Positions 1 through 8,945 of a stretch of 64,000 nt of DNA are shown here, piece by piece. The position numbers were made by a program, and so were the translations under genes. The notes under the pieces were generated by a model. That model worked only from the letters and a program-made list of their open reading frames with translations, made no database searches and was not told where the DNA came from. Source of the DNA: Bacillota bacterium (GTDB lineage: Bacteria; Bacillota; Clostridia; Oscillospirales; Oscillospiraceae); contig JAUNCL010000003.1 in NCBI GenBank assembly GCA_030535235.1, positions 1-64,000 of the forward strand, given 5' to 3'. The stretch's first letter is position 1. Every line of letters begins with the position of its first letter.

Positions 1-99
1 CGTGACCAAGGTTTTTTGCCACGGGGTGTCCAACTTGTTATTGCAATTTGCGATACTATTTTTGTCAAACGAACACATACTTCAAGAGAGAGGTTGCCC

Positions 100-1515
100 A
101 TGAACATGAAAAGAATCCTTGCCGTGCTGCTGGCCCTGCTGACAGCCCTTTCCCTGAACGGGACCGCGCTGGCGGCGGGAAGCAATCCCTTCCGGGATGT
201 CTCCGCCACGGATTATTTTTATGAACAGGTGCTGGAGATGAGCGCCGACGGGGTGGTCAAGGGCTATGGAGACGGTTCCTTTGGGCCCTAGGACTCCGTG
301 ACCCGCGCCCAGGCCCTCACCATGCTCTGCCGTCTGGCGGGCATCGACACCGGAACCTTCGCCACGGCCAACACCTGGTATTCCGGCGTGGAGAACTGGT
401 CGGTGCGGGCCGGCGTGATCCCGGTCGGAACCAATGTCTCGGCAGCCGCCACCAGAGAGGAGATCGCCCAGTACATCACCGCTATCTACCGGCTGAAACC
501 ATCCGAAACCCAAACCGGCTTTGCGGACACAGCTTCGGTTTACGCAAACACCCTGAAGGACTATGGTATCTCCATCGGCTACCTGGACGACCAGGGACGT
601 ATCTGCTTCGGAGGCGAGCAGAATGTCAAGCGCTGTGACCTCTGCTTGATGCTCAGCCGGCTGAAAACCGCCGCGGAACAGCCCGACTGGAGCCGCCTGA
701 CTCCTCCTTCGGTCAGCCAGGACCAAGCGGTGACCTATGCCGCCAGGCTGGTAAAAAAGCCGGAGGGCTGGGAAGATGTGGCCGCAACGATGCGCTACCT
801 GATGACCCACGGCATGACCAGCCATACCTTTACTGTTGAGGCAGGCGAGGGCTCCTATTTCACAAAGGATTCTGCCAACCAGTGGATCGACTGGATGACA
901 AAGGCCGTGCGATATGGGTACAACAGCGCCGCAAGAGACTGTATGCACTATTCATCCTTTTACAATGCCTATAACGCAGAATATGTGCAGACCACCCAAA
1001 ACGGCAAAATCATAAAAATCAGCTACACGGTAAAGTTGAAGGTGAGGGGTTCAGCATCAGCCCTGCGCCGGGAGATCTCAGCCGTTGAGCAGGAATGTGA
1101 CACCATCATCCGGCAGATGTACGCCATCGGAACCCTCCGGTCCACAATGACCGGCAAAGAGAAGGCCTGGGAGCTGTACAAATACGTGGACCAGCGCCTG
1201 GTCTATGACCTTGGCATGGCGGGAACGGATCTCTACCAGGTCCTCCAGAGCAACCGCGGGGTCTGCGAGGGCTATACTGCCCTGTACACCGCTCTGTGTC
1301 ATCGGGTGGGGATCCCCATGCAATGCGTATACAGCAAGGATCATGTGTGGAATGTCATCCGGGAAAACGGCACGGACTATTACACGGATGTCACCTGGGG
1401 CGACTCCAATCCCAACGATCCCGATTTCTGCAATCCCAACTTTTTCTGGATCTCCGGCAGCAGACTCCTGCAGCTGGACCCCGGGCGGGAAATCATCGAC
1501 GGCCCTGTACTTTAA
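100..1515 (+). pseudogene. SLH-domain, transglutaminase-like surface protein interrupted by an in-frame TAG
   Basis: The frame from ATG 100 (GAGAGG upstream) encodes a signal peptide ending near ALAAG, then an SLH-like repeat with GYGDGSFGP. A TAG at 289-291 interrupts the repeat exactly where the family continues with a residue followed by DSVTRAQ. The same frame then stays open to TAA at 1513. The distal part holds a second SLH-like segment and a transglutaminase-like domain with Cys in GVCEGYTALY, His in KDHVWNV and Asp in YYTDVTWGD, so the probable catalytic triad is intact. The full protein would be about 471 residues, secreted and wall-associated. Either this is a recent nonsense pseudogene, a sequence error, or the amber codon is read through; a truncated restart inside the distal part would lack a signal peptide. 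Confidence 0.8.
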
Positions 1516-1520
1516 GATGA

Positions 1521-1559
1521 CAGACCAGAGGAGCCACAGGGTTCCTCTGGTCTGTTTTT
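1521..1559 (+). terminator. Rho-independent terminator after the SLH gene
   Basis: A perfect 12-bp inverted repeat (1521-1532 with 1543-1554, arm CAGACCAGAGGA) is followed by TTTTTG. It sits six bases after the stop of the SLH gene. Confidence 0.85.
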
Positions 1560-1582
1560 GTCAGTCCCGAAGGGATGCGTTC

Positions 1583-2410
1583 TCAAATCGTCCGCAGCTG
1601 CCAGAAGGCCACGGCGCTGGCCGCCGCCACGTTCAGGGAGTCCACCCCGTGGGACATAGGGATCTTTACCGTATAGTCGCAGTCGGCAATGGTGGTCTGG
1701 GCCAGGCCATCCCCCTCCGTACCCAGGACGATGGCCAATTTCTCCTCGGCCATGAGCCGGGGGTCATCGATGGACACCGAACGGTCGCTGAGGGCCATGG
1801 CGGCGGTCTTGAAGCCCAATTTTTGCAGCCGCCGGAGCCCCGGCTGGGGCCACTGGGTATGGTCCTCGCCAATGCGGGTCCAGGGTACCTGAAAAACCGT
1901 CCCCATGCTGACCCGGGCCGCCCGCCGGTACAGGGGATCGCAGCAGGTGGGCGTGACCAGCACGGCGTCCATGTGCAAAGCCGCGGCGGACCGGAAAATG
2001 GCGCCGATGTTGGTGGGGTCCACGATGCCCTCCAGCACCGCCACCCGGCGGGCGTCGGCGCACAGCGCCTCTACACTGGGCAGCCTGGGGCGGCCCATGG
2101 CGCACAGGACCCCCCGGGTCAGTTCGTAGCCGGTGAGCCCGGCCAGCACCGCCCGGTCGGCGGTGTACACCGGAACCTCCCCGCACCGGGCGATGATCTC
2201 TCCGGCCTGCCCCTCGATGTGCTTCCGCTCCATGAGGAGAGCCTTCGGCTCACACCCGGCGTCCAGGGCCCGGGCGATGACCTTGGGGCTCTCCGCAATA
2301 AAGATCCCCTTCTCCGGCTCCAGCCGGTTCCGGAGCTGGGCCTCGGTCAGGCGGGCAAAAACATCCAGCCCGGGGCTGGAAAGATCCGTGATCTCAATAA
2401 TGTTCGGCAT
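1583..2410 (-). CDS. TrmH/SpoU-family RNA 2'-O-methyltransferase
   Basis: A 275-residue SPOUT methyltransferase, which moves a methyl group from SAM to a ribose 2'-hydroxyl of rRNA or tRNA. The N-terminal part resembles the substrate-binding domain (IFIAESPKVIARALDAG). The C-terminal part carries the three SpoU motifs: IVDPTNIGAIFRSAAAL, then IVLGTEGDGL, and IPMSHGVDSLNVAAASAVAF. The last two form the knot that binds SAM. Length is typical for RlmB/TsnR-like members; the exact target nucleotide cannot be told from sequence. It is a single-gene unit converging on the SLH gene, with an AT-rich stretch upstream of ATG 2410. Confidence 0.9.
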   Translation of the reverse strand: MPNIIEITDLSSPGLDVFARLTEAQLRNRLEPEKGIFIAESPKVIARALDAGCEPKALLMERKHIEGQAGEIIARCGEVPVYTADRAVLAGLTGYELTRGVLCAMGRPRLPSVEALCADARRVAVLEGIVDPTNIGAIFRSAAALHMDAVLVTPTCCDPLYRRAARVSMGTVFQVPWTRIGEDHTQWPQPGLRRLQKLGFKTAAMALSDRSVSIDDPRLMAEEKLAIVLGTEGDGLAQTTIADCDYTVKIPMSHGVDSLNVAAASAVAFWQLRTI

Positions 2411-2493
2411 ACTGTGCTCCTTACGTCTAAAATGTATCGCTAACCTATTATATCTCCCCGTTTTCGCCCTGTCAAACAGAGCCGGAGAAGTGA

Positions 2494-2525
2494 AAACAGC
2501 GGACGACCCAGGTCATCCGCTGTTT
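2494..2525 (-). terminator. Terminator downstream of the acetate-carrier gene
   Basis: Inverted repeat of 15-bp arms (2494-2508 with 2511-2525) with one wobble or mismatch, just beyond the stop at 2537 on the minus strand. The T-tract is short. Confidence 0.6.
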
Positions 2526-2536
2526 CAGGAAAGCAT

Positions 2537-3100
2537 TTATTCGCCCAGAGGCATCACAGTCTTGCCATACTCTGCGTTCAGGATCTGGCCCATCGCGCTG
2601 TAGATGGCGGAGAGGCCGCAGAAGATGCCCTCAACGCCGGCGACGGTGGTGATCATGTGGTTGCCGGTGAAGTCCCCGGCGGCCAGCAGGAAGAACAGGA
2701 TGGTCAGGGAGCCAAAGACCACCTGGGTGGCACGGTTGTGCTTCAGCGTGCCGATGAACATGAACAGAGTGAAGATCCCCCACAGCAGCAGGTAGAAAGC
2801 CACGGAAATGTGATCGGCAGACTCGATGCCCTGGAAGGGGTTGACCCAGATCAGGACCAGGGACCACCAGAACAGGCCGTAAGCGGTGAAGGCGGTACCG
2901 CCGAAGGTGTTGCCCTGGCACAGCTCGCGGATTCCGGCGATGATCTGTGCCAGGCCGCCCATGGCGATCCCCATGGCAACGATGACGATGGAAAGGGGAA
3001 GAAGACCACTGTTGTGCAGGTTCAGCAGCACGGTGGTCATGCCAAAGCCCAGAAGCCCCAGAGGTCCGGGATTGGCCATAGTGGTTGCGTTGTGAGACAT
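2537..3100 (-). CDS. GPR1/FUN34/YaaH (SatP)-family acetate/succinate transporter
   Basis: A 187-residue integral membrane protein with six hydrophobic segments. The family signature [14 protein letters not shown] lies at residues 9-22 and is diagnostic for YaaH/SatP carriers, which move acetate or other short monocarboxylates with protons. The start at 3100 is preceded by GGAGG and downstream of a near-consensus promoter; frames further upstream lack a ribosome-binding site. A fermenting anaerobe that makes acetate and butyrate would plausibly use it for acetate export or re-uptake; substrate and direction are inferred, not visible in the sequence. Confidence 0.9.
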   Translation of the reverse strand: MSHNATTMANPGPLGLLGFGMTTVLLNLHNSGLLPLSIVIVAMGIAMGGLAQIIAGIRELCQGNTFGGTAFTAYGLFWWSLVLIWVNPFQGIESADHISVAFYLLLWGIFTLFMFIGTLKHNRATQVVFGSLTILFFLLAAGDFTGNHMITTVAGVEGIFCGLSAIYSAMGQILNAEYGKTVMPLGE

Positions 3101-3196
3101 CTCTTTCTTTTCCTCCAATATGTGTGTACTGGCTTTGCAGTCAGGCTGCGGTCCTTGGGCCGCGGTTCCAAACTTCGACAAGAGCCGAATGGATTC

Positions 3197-3225
3197 ATTA
3201 TACGAAGCAGAACCATTTTTTGCAA
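3197..3225 (-). promoter_or_regulatory. Vegetative promoter of the SatP-type gene
   Basis: On the minus strand TTGCAA (3220-3225), a 17-bp spacer and TATAAT (3197-3202). This gives a leader of about 90 bases before ATG 3100. Confidence 0.75.
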
Positions 3226-3301
3226 GGCCTTTTTCACACTTCTTCCATCTTCTTTCCAGCCTGAATAAAACGATTCACTCTTTGTGCTTCAGACTCTTTT
3301 C

Positions 3302-3862
3302 TTATTTCAGGGTCATGCCATCGGCAAAGGCGTGGCCTACGATCTCCCCCAGGACCAGGTAGGTGTGGTTCATGGCGTCATAGGTGATGGGCCGCAGCTT
3401 GGCAGGGTCCACAAAGCCCTCGGCGTTCAGCACCCTCTCCTGGGCGCTGACGTTGACGATCTCCCCCACCAGGCGGCAGGTCTCGGGATCGTAGCTGATG
3501 AGCCGGCACTCCAGGGCCATGGGCAGCTCGTCGATGAGGGGGGCGTCCACAAACTGGGACTTGGTGGTGTGGAACCCGGCCCGGGCCACCTTGTCGGGGA
3601 CCTCGCTGCCGGAGACCAGGCCCACGTAGTCGCAGGCCGCCATGGTGTCGGCGGTGCCCATGCTGACGGTGAAGGCCTTCCGGGCCAGGATGTTCTCCGT
3701 GGTCTTGTGCCCGGGGCTGATACACATGGATATCTCCGTCTCCTCGCTGATGCCGCCCCAGGCGGCGTTCATGGCGTTGGGAACGCCGTCCTCCCCGTAG
3801 GCCGCCAGGATCAGAACGGGCATGGGGTACATGGCGGGTCTGGGTCCGAAATTCTTTCGCAT
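3302..3862 (-). CDS. Flavin reductase-like FMN-binding protein
   Basis: A 186-residue protein of the flavin reductase-like/flavoredoxin type (split-barrel FMN fold). The N-terminal YPMPVLILAAYGEDG plus AMNAAWGGI, and the central KAFTVSMGTADTM and DYVGLVSG blocks, match how these proteins hold FMN and contact a dimer partner. GFHTTKSQFVDAP is the usual later block. Such proteins reduce FMN or shuttle electrons in anaerobes. It has GGAGG ahead of ATG 3862 and no cotranscribed partner. The electron donor and acceptor cannot be inferred from context. Confidence 0.85.
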   Translation of the reverse strand: MRKNFGPRPAMYPMPVLILAAYGEDGVPNAMNAAWGGISEETEISMCISPGHKTTENILARKAFTVSMGTADTMAACDYVGLVSGSEVPDKVARAGFHTTKSQFVDAPLIDELPMALECRLISYDPETCRLVGEIVNVSAQERVLNAEGFVDPAKLRPITYDAMNHTYLVLGEIVGHAFADGMTLK

Positions 3863-3999
3863 AAAAACTCCTCCTGTTTTGATGTGTTCTGCTGACAGGA
3901 TACCACAACCCCGCCGAAAAGAAAACCGGGCGGGAGAAATTTGTCCTCTCCCCTTTCCTTTGTCCCCCGATGCGAGTATAATGCTGTCGAGGTGTTACC

Positions 4000-4914
4000 A
4001 TGAAAAAAGAATTCGCCATGGCGGGGGTCACCGTCTTTCTGTGGGGCACCTCCGCCCCCATATGCAAGGTCCTGCTGACCGACATCAGCAACATGGAGGT
4101 TCTCTGCTGTGCCTCCGTCTTCGCCGCCCTGTCCCTGCTGGCGGTGATCCTGACCAAGGGTCAATGGAAGGAACTGAGACAGTACACGCCAAAGGACCTG
4201 GGCCGCCTGTGTCTGCTGGGCTTTACCGGGTACTTTCTCTACTCTGCCTTTTACTATCAGGGCATCTCCTGTCTGGACGCCCAGGTCGCCTGCATCGTCA
4301 ACTACCTCTGGCCCATCTTCACCGTGTGCTTCGCCTGCCTGATCCTCAAGGAGTCCTTCTCCGGGGCCAAGCTGCTGGCCCTCCTGCTGTCCTTCTGCGG
4401 GGTCGTCGTGGTCATGTTCCGGCCCGGACAGGGATTTTCCTTTTCCGGCCAGCAGCTCAAGGGATACCTCTCCTGCATCCTGGCCGCCGCCCTCTACGGC
4501 CTCTTCTGCAACCTGAATAAGAAGCAGGGGGGCAATCAGCTCATCAACATGTTCTGCTACCACACCCTCAGCGCCGTCTGCGCCCTGGTCTGCTGTCTGG
4601 TCACCGGGTTTGCTCCGGTCAGCGGCGGGCATATCGCCGGGTTCCTCTGGCTGGGTGTGTTTGTCAACGCCGCAGGCTACCTCCTCTGGGCTCTGGCCCT
4701 CCAGGGCAGCAGTGCTGCCGCCATCTCCAACTTTGCCTACGGCACCCCGGCCATCGCCATGCTCCTCTCCCACTTCTTCCTGGGAGAGCCCCTGTACCTC
4801 ACCTCTATCCTCGGTCTGGCCCTGATCCTGGCGGGTTTCTTCCTCCAGATGTATCTCACCAACCGAAGAAAAGAACCAGAAAGGAACCTGCCCTATGACC
4901 GATCAGCAACGTAA
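4000..4914 (+). CDS. EamA/DMT-family drug-metabolite transporter
   Basis: A 304-residue inner-membrane protein with ten predicted hydrophobic helices in two EamA repeats (residues about 5-135 and 150-290). Typical features are WGTSAPICK in helix 1, NYLWPIFTVCFACLILKE closing repeat 1 and the GEPLYLTSILG block near the end. Members export amino acids, nucleotides or other metabolites; the substrate is unknown. A TATAAT at 3977-3982 lies just upstream, but no good -35 is visible. The end overlaps the next frame by 20 bases, so the two are probably cotranscribed. Confidence 0.85.
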   Translation: MKKEFAMAGVTVFLWGTSAPICKVLLTDISNMEVLCCASVFAALSLLAVILTKGQWKELRQYTPKDLGRLCLLGFTGYFLYSAFYYQGISCLDAQVACIVNYLWPIFTVCFACLILKESFSGAKLLALLLSFCGVVVVMFRPGQGFSFSGQQLKGYLSCILAAALYGLFCNLNKKQGGNQLINMFCYHTLSAVCALVCCLVTGFAPVSGGHIAGFLWLGVFVNAAGYLLWALALQGSSAAAISNFAYGTPAIAMLLSHFFLGEPLYLTSILGLALILAGFFLQMYLTNRRKEPERNLPYDRSAT

Positions 4915-5908
4915 ACAATGGATGCGGATCTATCTCGCCGCTCTGCAGATCGCGGATACCTACGAACCCTGGAACACCTTTTTCGAGGAGGACACCTTTC
5001 TGTTCCTTATGGAAGACCAGCAGACCGTTCTCTACTTTTCCATCCTGTCCGAACTCCCCGGCCAGTGCGGCTTCGCCTGCTATGTGGGGGACTAGGCCTA
5101 CGCAATGGCCCGGCAGAGGCTCTTCGGCCCCAACCCCAAAAAGGAACCCGTCTTTTACCTCCAGGACGCCATCATCGGCCTGTGGGGCAACCGGGAGGAC
5201 GTCAGCTCCGCCAACTACCGCATCATCAAGGAGCTGGGCATCCCCTGCCGGGGTAAGGGCGGCTGGCTCCACTTTGAGACTTATGAGACCGGACGCTTCC
5301 CCCGCCCCCTGAACGACCGGGAGCTGGAGCTGCTTTCCTCCGGTCTGGGCAACCTCTTTATGATGGTGAAAGGACTCCATGAGACCGACAAGCTGGACGT
5401 TTTTCAACAGGGGAACCTTCTCCTGCGAACCTATGACCCGGAGGATAATCTCTACCATCTCCATCTCCTGCCCCAGAACCTCCTTCCCTCTGTGTCGTAT
5501 CCCCGCTTCATGGTCCGGGATGACCCGGTGCTCCAAACGCTGAAAAACACCCCCCAGCGGGCCTATTCCCTGGAGCTGGACTGGTCCTACCTCCCCGCTC
5601 CCATCAAGGAAGGGCGGAAAAAGTTCTTCCCCCGGATGATCCTGGTCAGCGATGCCGCCTCGGGCTTCCTCCACCGCTCGGAGCTGTTGGCCCCCCAGGT
5701 GGATGCGCAAAACGCCTTGCTGAATGTCCTGGGGAGCATGATCGAGGAGAATGGAAAACCGAAAAAGCTCTATCTCTGCGACCCGGAGCTGGAGTGTCGT
5801 CTGGCGGACTTCTGCCAAAAGATCGGCCTGCCCATTACCATGAAAAAGCGGCTGCCCCAAATCAACTCAGCCCGAAACTATCTCATAAAGGACCTGAGGG
5901 AGCCGTAA
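4895..5908 (+). pseudogene. Unrecognised cytoplasmic protein interrupted by an in-frame TAG
   Basis: From ATG 4895 the frame encodes 66 residues, then TAG at 5093-5095, then continues in the same frame to TAA at 5906. Without the TAG it would be a single protein of about 337 residues. Nothing around the TAG suggests a natural boundary: it falls in GDxAYAMARQRLFGP, and GAG to TAG would be a single change. The downstream part could restart at ATG 5105 but has no good ribosome-binding site there. There are no membrane segments. I do not recognise the family with confidence; it vaguely recalls uncharacterised Firmicute DUF6930-like proteins. It overlaps the EamA gene and precedes the YjbR gene by 25 bases, suggesting one operon. 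Confidence 0.65.
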
Positions 5909-5933
5909 CGCACCGGACGGAAAGGAGCACACC

Positions 5934-6314
5934 ATGAACAAATACCCATGGCTGGACCAGTACCTGCGGAACAAGGCGGGGGCTGAAAAGGACTATAAGG
6001 AGGAGTGGGGCTGGCACCGCTACCTGGTGGGCGGCAAGATGTTCGCCGCCACCTGTCAGCCCGGCCCGGAGCACAAGGGCTGGGACTGCCGGGAGATGGT
6101 CATCCTCAAATGCGATCCCCTTCTGGCAGAGCTGCTCCGCAGCGAATACCCGGACATCCGCCCGGGCTTCTACTCGAACAAGCGGCACTGGAACTCCGTC
6201 CTCCTGGACGGCGATGTGCCGGAGGAGGTCCTGCGGGACCTGTGCGACAGATCTTATGATCTGGTCTTCTCCAAACTCACCAAAAAGCTCCAGCGGGAGA
6301 TCCGCGGTGAATAA
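5934..6314 (+). CDS. MmcQ/YjbR family protein
   Basis: A 126-residue cytoplasmic protein. The blocks MFAATCQPGPEHKGWDCREM, PGFYSNKRHWNSVLLDG and the terminal DLCDRSYDLVFSKLTKK are typical of the MmcQ/YjbR family, a small CyaY-like fold thought to bind nucleic acid; its molecular role is not established. ATG 5934 follows GGAAAGGAGCACACC. It is the last gene of the plus-strand run from 4000, ending in a bidirectional terminator shared with trpA. Confidence 0.85.
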   Translation: MNKYPWLDQYLRNKAGAEKDYKEEWGWHRYLVGGKMFAATCQPGPEHKGWDCREMVILKCDPLLAELLRSEYPDIRPGFYSNKRHWNSVLLDGDVPEEVLRDLCDRSYDLVFSKLTKKLQREIRGE

Positions 6315-6320
6315 TATTCC

Positions 6321-6365
6321 AAAAAGCGCTCGCTTCCCTGGCTTTCCTGGAAGCGAGCGCTTTTT
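6321..6365. terminator. Bidirectional terminator between yjbR-type gene and trpA
   Basis: Perfect 17-bp inverted repeat (6321-6337 with 6349-6365). The arms begin with A5 and end with T5, so it can stop transcription on both strands between convergent units. Confidence 0.9.
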
Positions 6366-6370
6366 CTGTT

Positions 6371-7147
6371 TCACAGACTCCGGATGGCGTCCTTCATGGA
6401 TTTCACATACTCCGCCACATGGGGGACGGCCTCCCGGCCATACTGGCCGATGAGCTTCACGATGGCCGAGCCCACGATGACCCCGTCTGCGTGGCGGGCC
6501 ATGTCCGCCGCCTGGGCCGGGGTGGAGATGCCAAAGCCCACGGCGCAGGGGATTTGGGTGTTGGCCTTCACCAGCCCCGCCAGGGAGGGAATGTCGGTCT
6601 TGATCTCACTGCGGACGCCGGTGACCCCCAGGCTGGAGACGATGTACACAAAGCCCTGGGCCTCCCTTGCGATGGCGGCGGCCCGGCCCTCGGAGGTGGG
6701 GGCCACCAGGGAGATCAGCTCCACCCCATACTGTCGGCAGAGGGGGGCAAAATCCTCCTTTTCCTCAAAGGGGACGTCGGGGAGGATGAGTCCGTCCACC
6801 CCCGCTTCGGCGCAGTTGGCCAGAAATTTCTCGGTGCCGTAAGAGAAAACCACGTTGGCGTAGGTCATGAACACCAGGGGGACGGCCACATCCCGCCGCA
6901 GGTCCCGGACCAGGTCAAAGACCCGGTCGGTGGTGACGCCCCCGGAGAGAGCACGCAGGTTGGCCTCCTGGATCACGGGGCCCTCAGCGGTGGGGTCGGA
7001 AAAGGGAATGCCCAGCTCGATGAGATCGGCTCCACTCCGGGCCATGGCCCGGACGATGGCGGCGGTGGTCTCCAGGTCCGGATCCCCGCAGGTCACGAAG
7101 GGGATGAAGGCCTTTCCCCCGGCAAATGCCTCTTGTATTTTACTCAT
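6371..7147 (-). CDS. trpA: Tryptophan synthase alpha subunit
   Basis: A 258-residue TIM barrel that cleaves indole-3-glycerol phosphate and passes indole through a tunnel to TrpB. The catalytic Glu lies in [19 protein letters not shown], which also holds the second acid, and the phosphate-binding VGFGIS block is near residue 210. The start at 7147 overlaps the trpB stop by 8 bases, so translation is probably coupled. It is the last gene of the trpEGDCFBA operon and ends at the bidirectional terminator. Confidence 0.97.
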   Translation of the reverse strand: MSKIQEAFAGGKAFIPFVTCGDPDLETTAAIVRAMARSGADLIELGIPFSDPTAEGPVIQEANLRALSGGVTTDRVFDLVRDLRRDVAVPLVFMTYANVVFSYGTEKFLANCAEAGVDGLILPDVPFEEKEDFAPLCRQYGVELISLVAPTSEGRAAAIAREAQGFVYIVSSLGVTGVRSEIKTDIPSLAGLVKANTQIPCAVGFGISTPAQAADMARHADGVIVGSAIVKLIGQYGREAVPHVAEYVKSMKDAIRSL

Positions 7148-8330
7148 GGATATCCTCCCCTCTGTACCGGGCGATGGCGGCGCAGTCCTTATCTCCCCGG
7201 CCGGAAACGGTGACAATGATGATCTGATCCTTCCCCATAGTGGGGGCCAGCTTTCTGGCATGGGCCAGGGCATGGGCCGACTCCAGGGCGGGGATGATGC
7301 CCTCGGTCCGGGAGACGTACTCAAAGGCCTCCACCGCCTCCTCGTCGGTGATGGGCACATACTCCGCCCGGCCGATGTCGTGGAGGTGGGCGTGCTCCGG
7401 GCCGATGCCGGGGTAGTCCAGACCGGCAGAGATGGAGTAGACCGGGGCAATCTGGCCGTACTGGTCCTGGCAGAAGTAGGACTTCATGCCGTGGAAGATG
7501 CCCAGGCGGCCGGTGGCGATGGTGGCGGCGGTCTCGGCGGTGTTCACGCCGCGGCCGGCGGCCTCACAGCCGATGAGCCGCACGCCCTCGTCCCCGATGA
7601 AGTGGTAGAAGGAGCCGATGGCGTTGGACCCGCCCCCCACGCAGGCAATGACCGCGTCGGGCAGGCGGCCCTCCTTTTCTAAAATCTGGGCCCGGGCCTC
7701 CCGGGAGATCACCGCCTGGAAATCCCGGACGATGGTGGGGAAGGGATGGGGACCCATCACCGAGCCCAGGCAGTAGTGGGTGTCGGCGATGCGGCTGGTC
7801 CACTCCCGCATGGCTTCAGAGACCGCATCCTTCAGGGTGGCCGTCCCGGAGGTCACAGAGACCACCTGGGACCCCAGCAGGCGCATCTTATAGACGTTCA
7901 GAGCCTGCCGGCGGATGTCCTCCTCCCCCATGAAGACCACACATTCCATGTCCAGCAGAGCGGCGGCAGTGGCGGTGGCTACCCCGTGCTGTCCCGCCCC
8001 GGTCTCGGCGATGAGACGGGTCTTGCCCATCTTTTTCGCCAGAAGGGCCTGGCCCAGGACGTTGTTGATCTTGTGGGCGCCGGTGTGGTTCAGATCCTCC
8101 CGCTTCAGGTAGATTTTCGCGCCCCCCAGTTCCCGGGTAAGCTTCTCCGCATAGTAGAGGCGGGAGGGCCGGCCGGCGTACTCGTTGAAGAGGCGGGTCA
8201 GCTCCCGGTTGAAGTCGGGATCGTTTTTATAGTGGTCATAGGCCTGTTCCAGCTCAATGACGGCGTTCATGAGGGTTTCCGGTATGTACTGCCCTCCATG
8301 GACGCCGAAGCGGCCGTTGGGATTGGTCAT
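7140..8330 (-). CDS. trpB: Tryptophan synthase beta subunit
   Basis: A 396-residue PLP enzyme that condenses indole with serine to make tryptophan. The PLP lysine is in [13 protein letters not shown] (about residue 86), the glycine-rich phosphate loop is [10 protein letters not shown], and the C-terminal TVSGRGDKD block is present. Length fits the TrpB1 type that partners TrpA. ATG 8330 lies six bases after the trpF stop. Confidence 0.97.
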   Translation of the reverse strand: MTNPNGRFGVHGGQYIPETLMNAVIELEQAYDHYKNDPDFNRELTRLFNEYAGRPSRLYYAEKLTRELGGAKIYLKREDLNHTGAHKINNVLGQALLAKKMGKTRLIAETGAGQHGVATATAAALLDMECVVFMGEEDIRRQALNVYKMRLLGSQVVSVTSGTATLKDAVSEAMREWTSRIADTHYCLGSVMGPHPFPTIVRDFQAVISREARAQILEKEGRLPDAVIACVGGGSNAIGSFYHFIGDEGVRLIGCEAAGRGVNTAETAATIATGRLGIFHGMKSYFCQDQYGQIAPVYSISAGLDYPGIGPEHAHLHDIGRAEYVPITDEEAVEAFEYVSRTEGIIPALESAHALAHARKLAPTMGKDQIIIVTVSGRGDKDCAAIARYRGEDIHE

Positions 8331-8336
8331 GGTCGT

Positions 8337-8945
8337 TCATCCTTTCTGTTCTCGGACAGCCTGCACAAAGGCGGCCATCTTCTCTCTGTCCTTGACGCCG
8401 TCGGTTTCTATGCCGGAGCTGACGTCCACGGCGTAGGGGGCCAAACTCTTCACCGCCCCGGCCACGTTGGCGGGGTTCAAACCACCGGCCAAGAAATAAG
8501 GGCGGGTCACGCCCCGGAGCAGGGACCAGTCAAAGGCCGTCCCGGTGCCCCCCTCCCCTGCGTCCAGGAGGACATAGTCCGCAGAGCTGGCCTGGGCCTT
8601 CTCTCCGTCCTCCTCGCTATCCATTCGGAAGGCCTTCATTACAGGCTTTCCGGTCAGCCGTCGCAGGCGGCAGAGGTAGTTTTCGTCCTCTCCGCCATGG
8701 AGCTGGGCCATTTCGATGGTCCCGGCCTCCAGCAGGGCCGCCACCTGCTCCGGCGGCTCATTGACAAAGACGCCCACCGGGGTGATGGCGGGGTGGAGCC
8801 CTTTTCGCAGCTCTGCCGCCCGGGTCGGGGACACATACCGCCTGCTCTTCCGGGCAAAGACAAAGCCGATGTACTCCGGCAGCAGTTGGTTGACCGCCTG
8901 AATTTCTTCGGGCCGGGTCAGGCCGCAGAGCTTGATCTTGGTCAT
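8337..8945 (-). CDS. trpF: Phosphoribosylanthranilate isomerase
   Basis: A 202-residue TIM barrel that performs the Amadori rearrangement of phosphoribosylanthranilate to CdRP. The catalytic Cys is in KLCGLTR at the N-terminus and the general acid Asp in DYVLLDAGEGGTG. FLAGGLNPANV is the phosphate-binding region. It stands as a separate gene, not fused to trpC as in enterobacteria. Its start overlaps the trpC stop by four bases. Confidence 0.95.
   Translation of the reverse strand: MTKIKLCGLTRPEEIQAVNQLLPEYIGFVFARKSRRYVSPTRAAELRKGLHPAITPVGVFVNEPPEQVAALLEAGTIEMAQLHGGEDENYLCRLRRLTGKPVMKAFRMDSEEDGEKAQASSADYVLLDAGEGGTGTAFDWSLLRGVTRPYFLAGGLNPANVAGAVKSLAPYAVDVSSGIETDGVKDREKMAAFVQAVREQKG

Noticed and set aside
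289-5095. Pyrrolysine as the explanation of the two TAG codons.
   Set aside because: Neither gene is a methylamine methyltransferase or other known pyrrolysine protein and no pyl genes are in the window. Amber suppression in general is left open.
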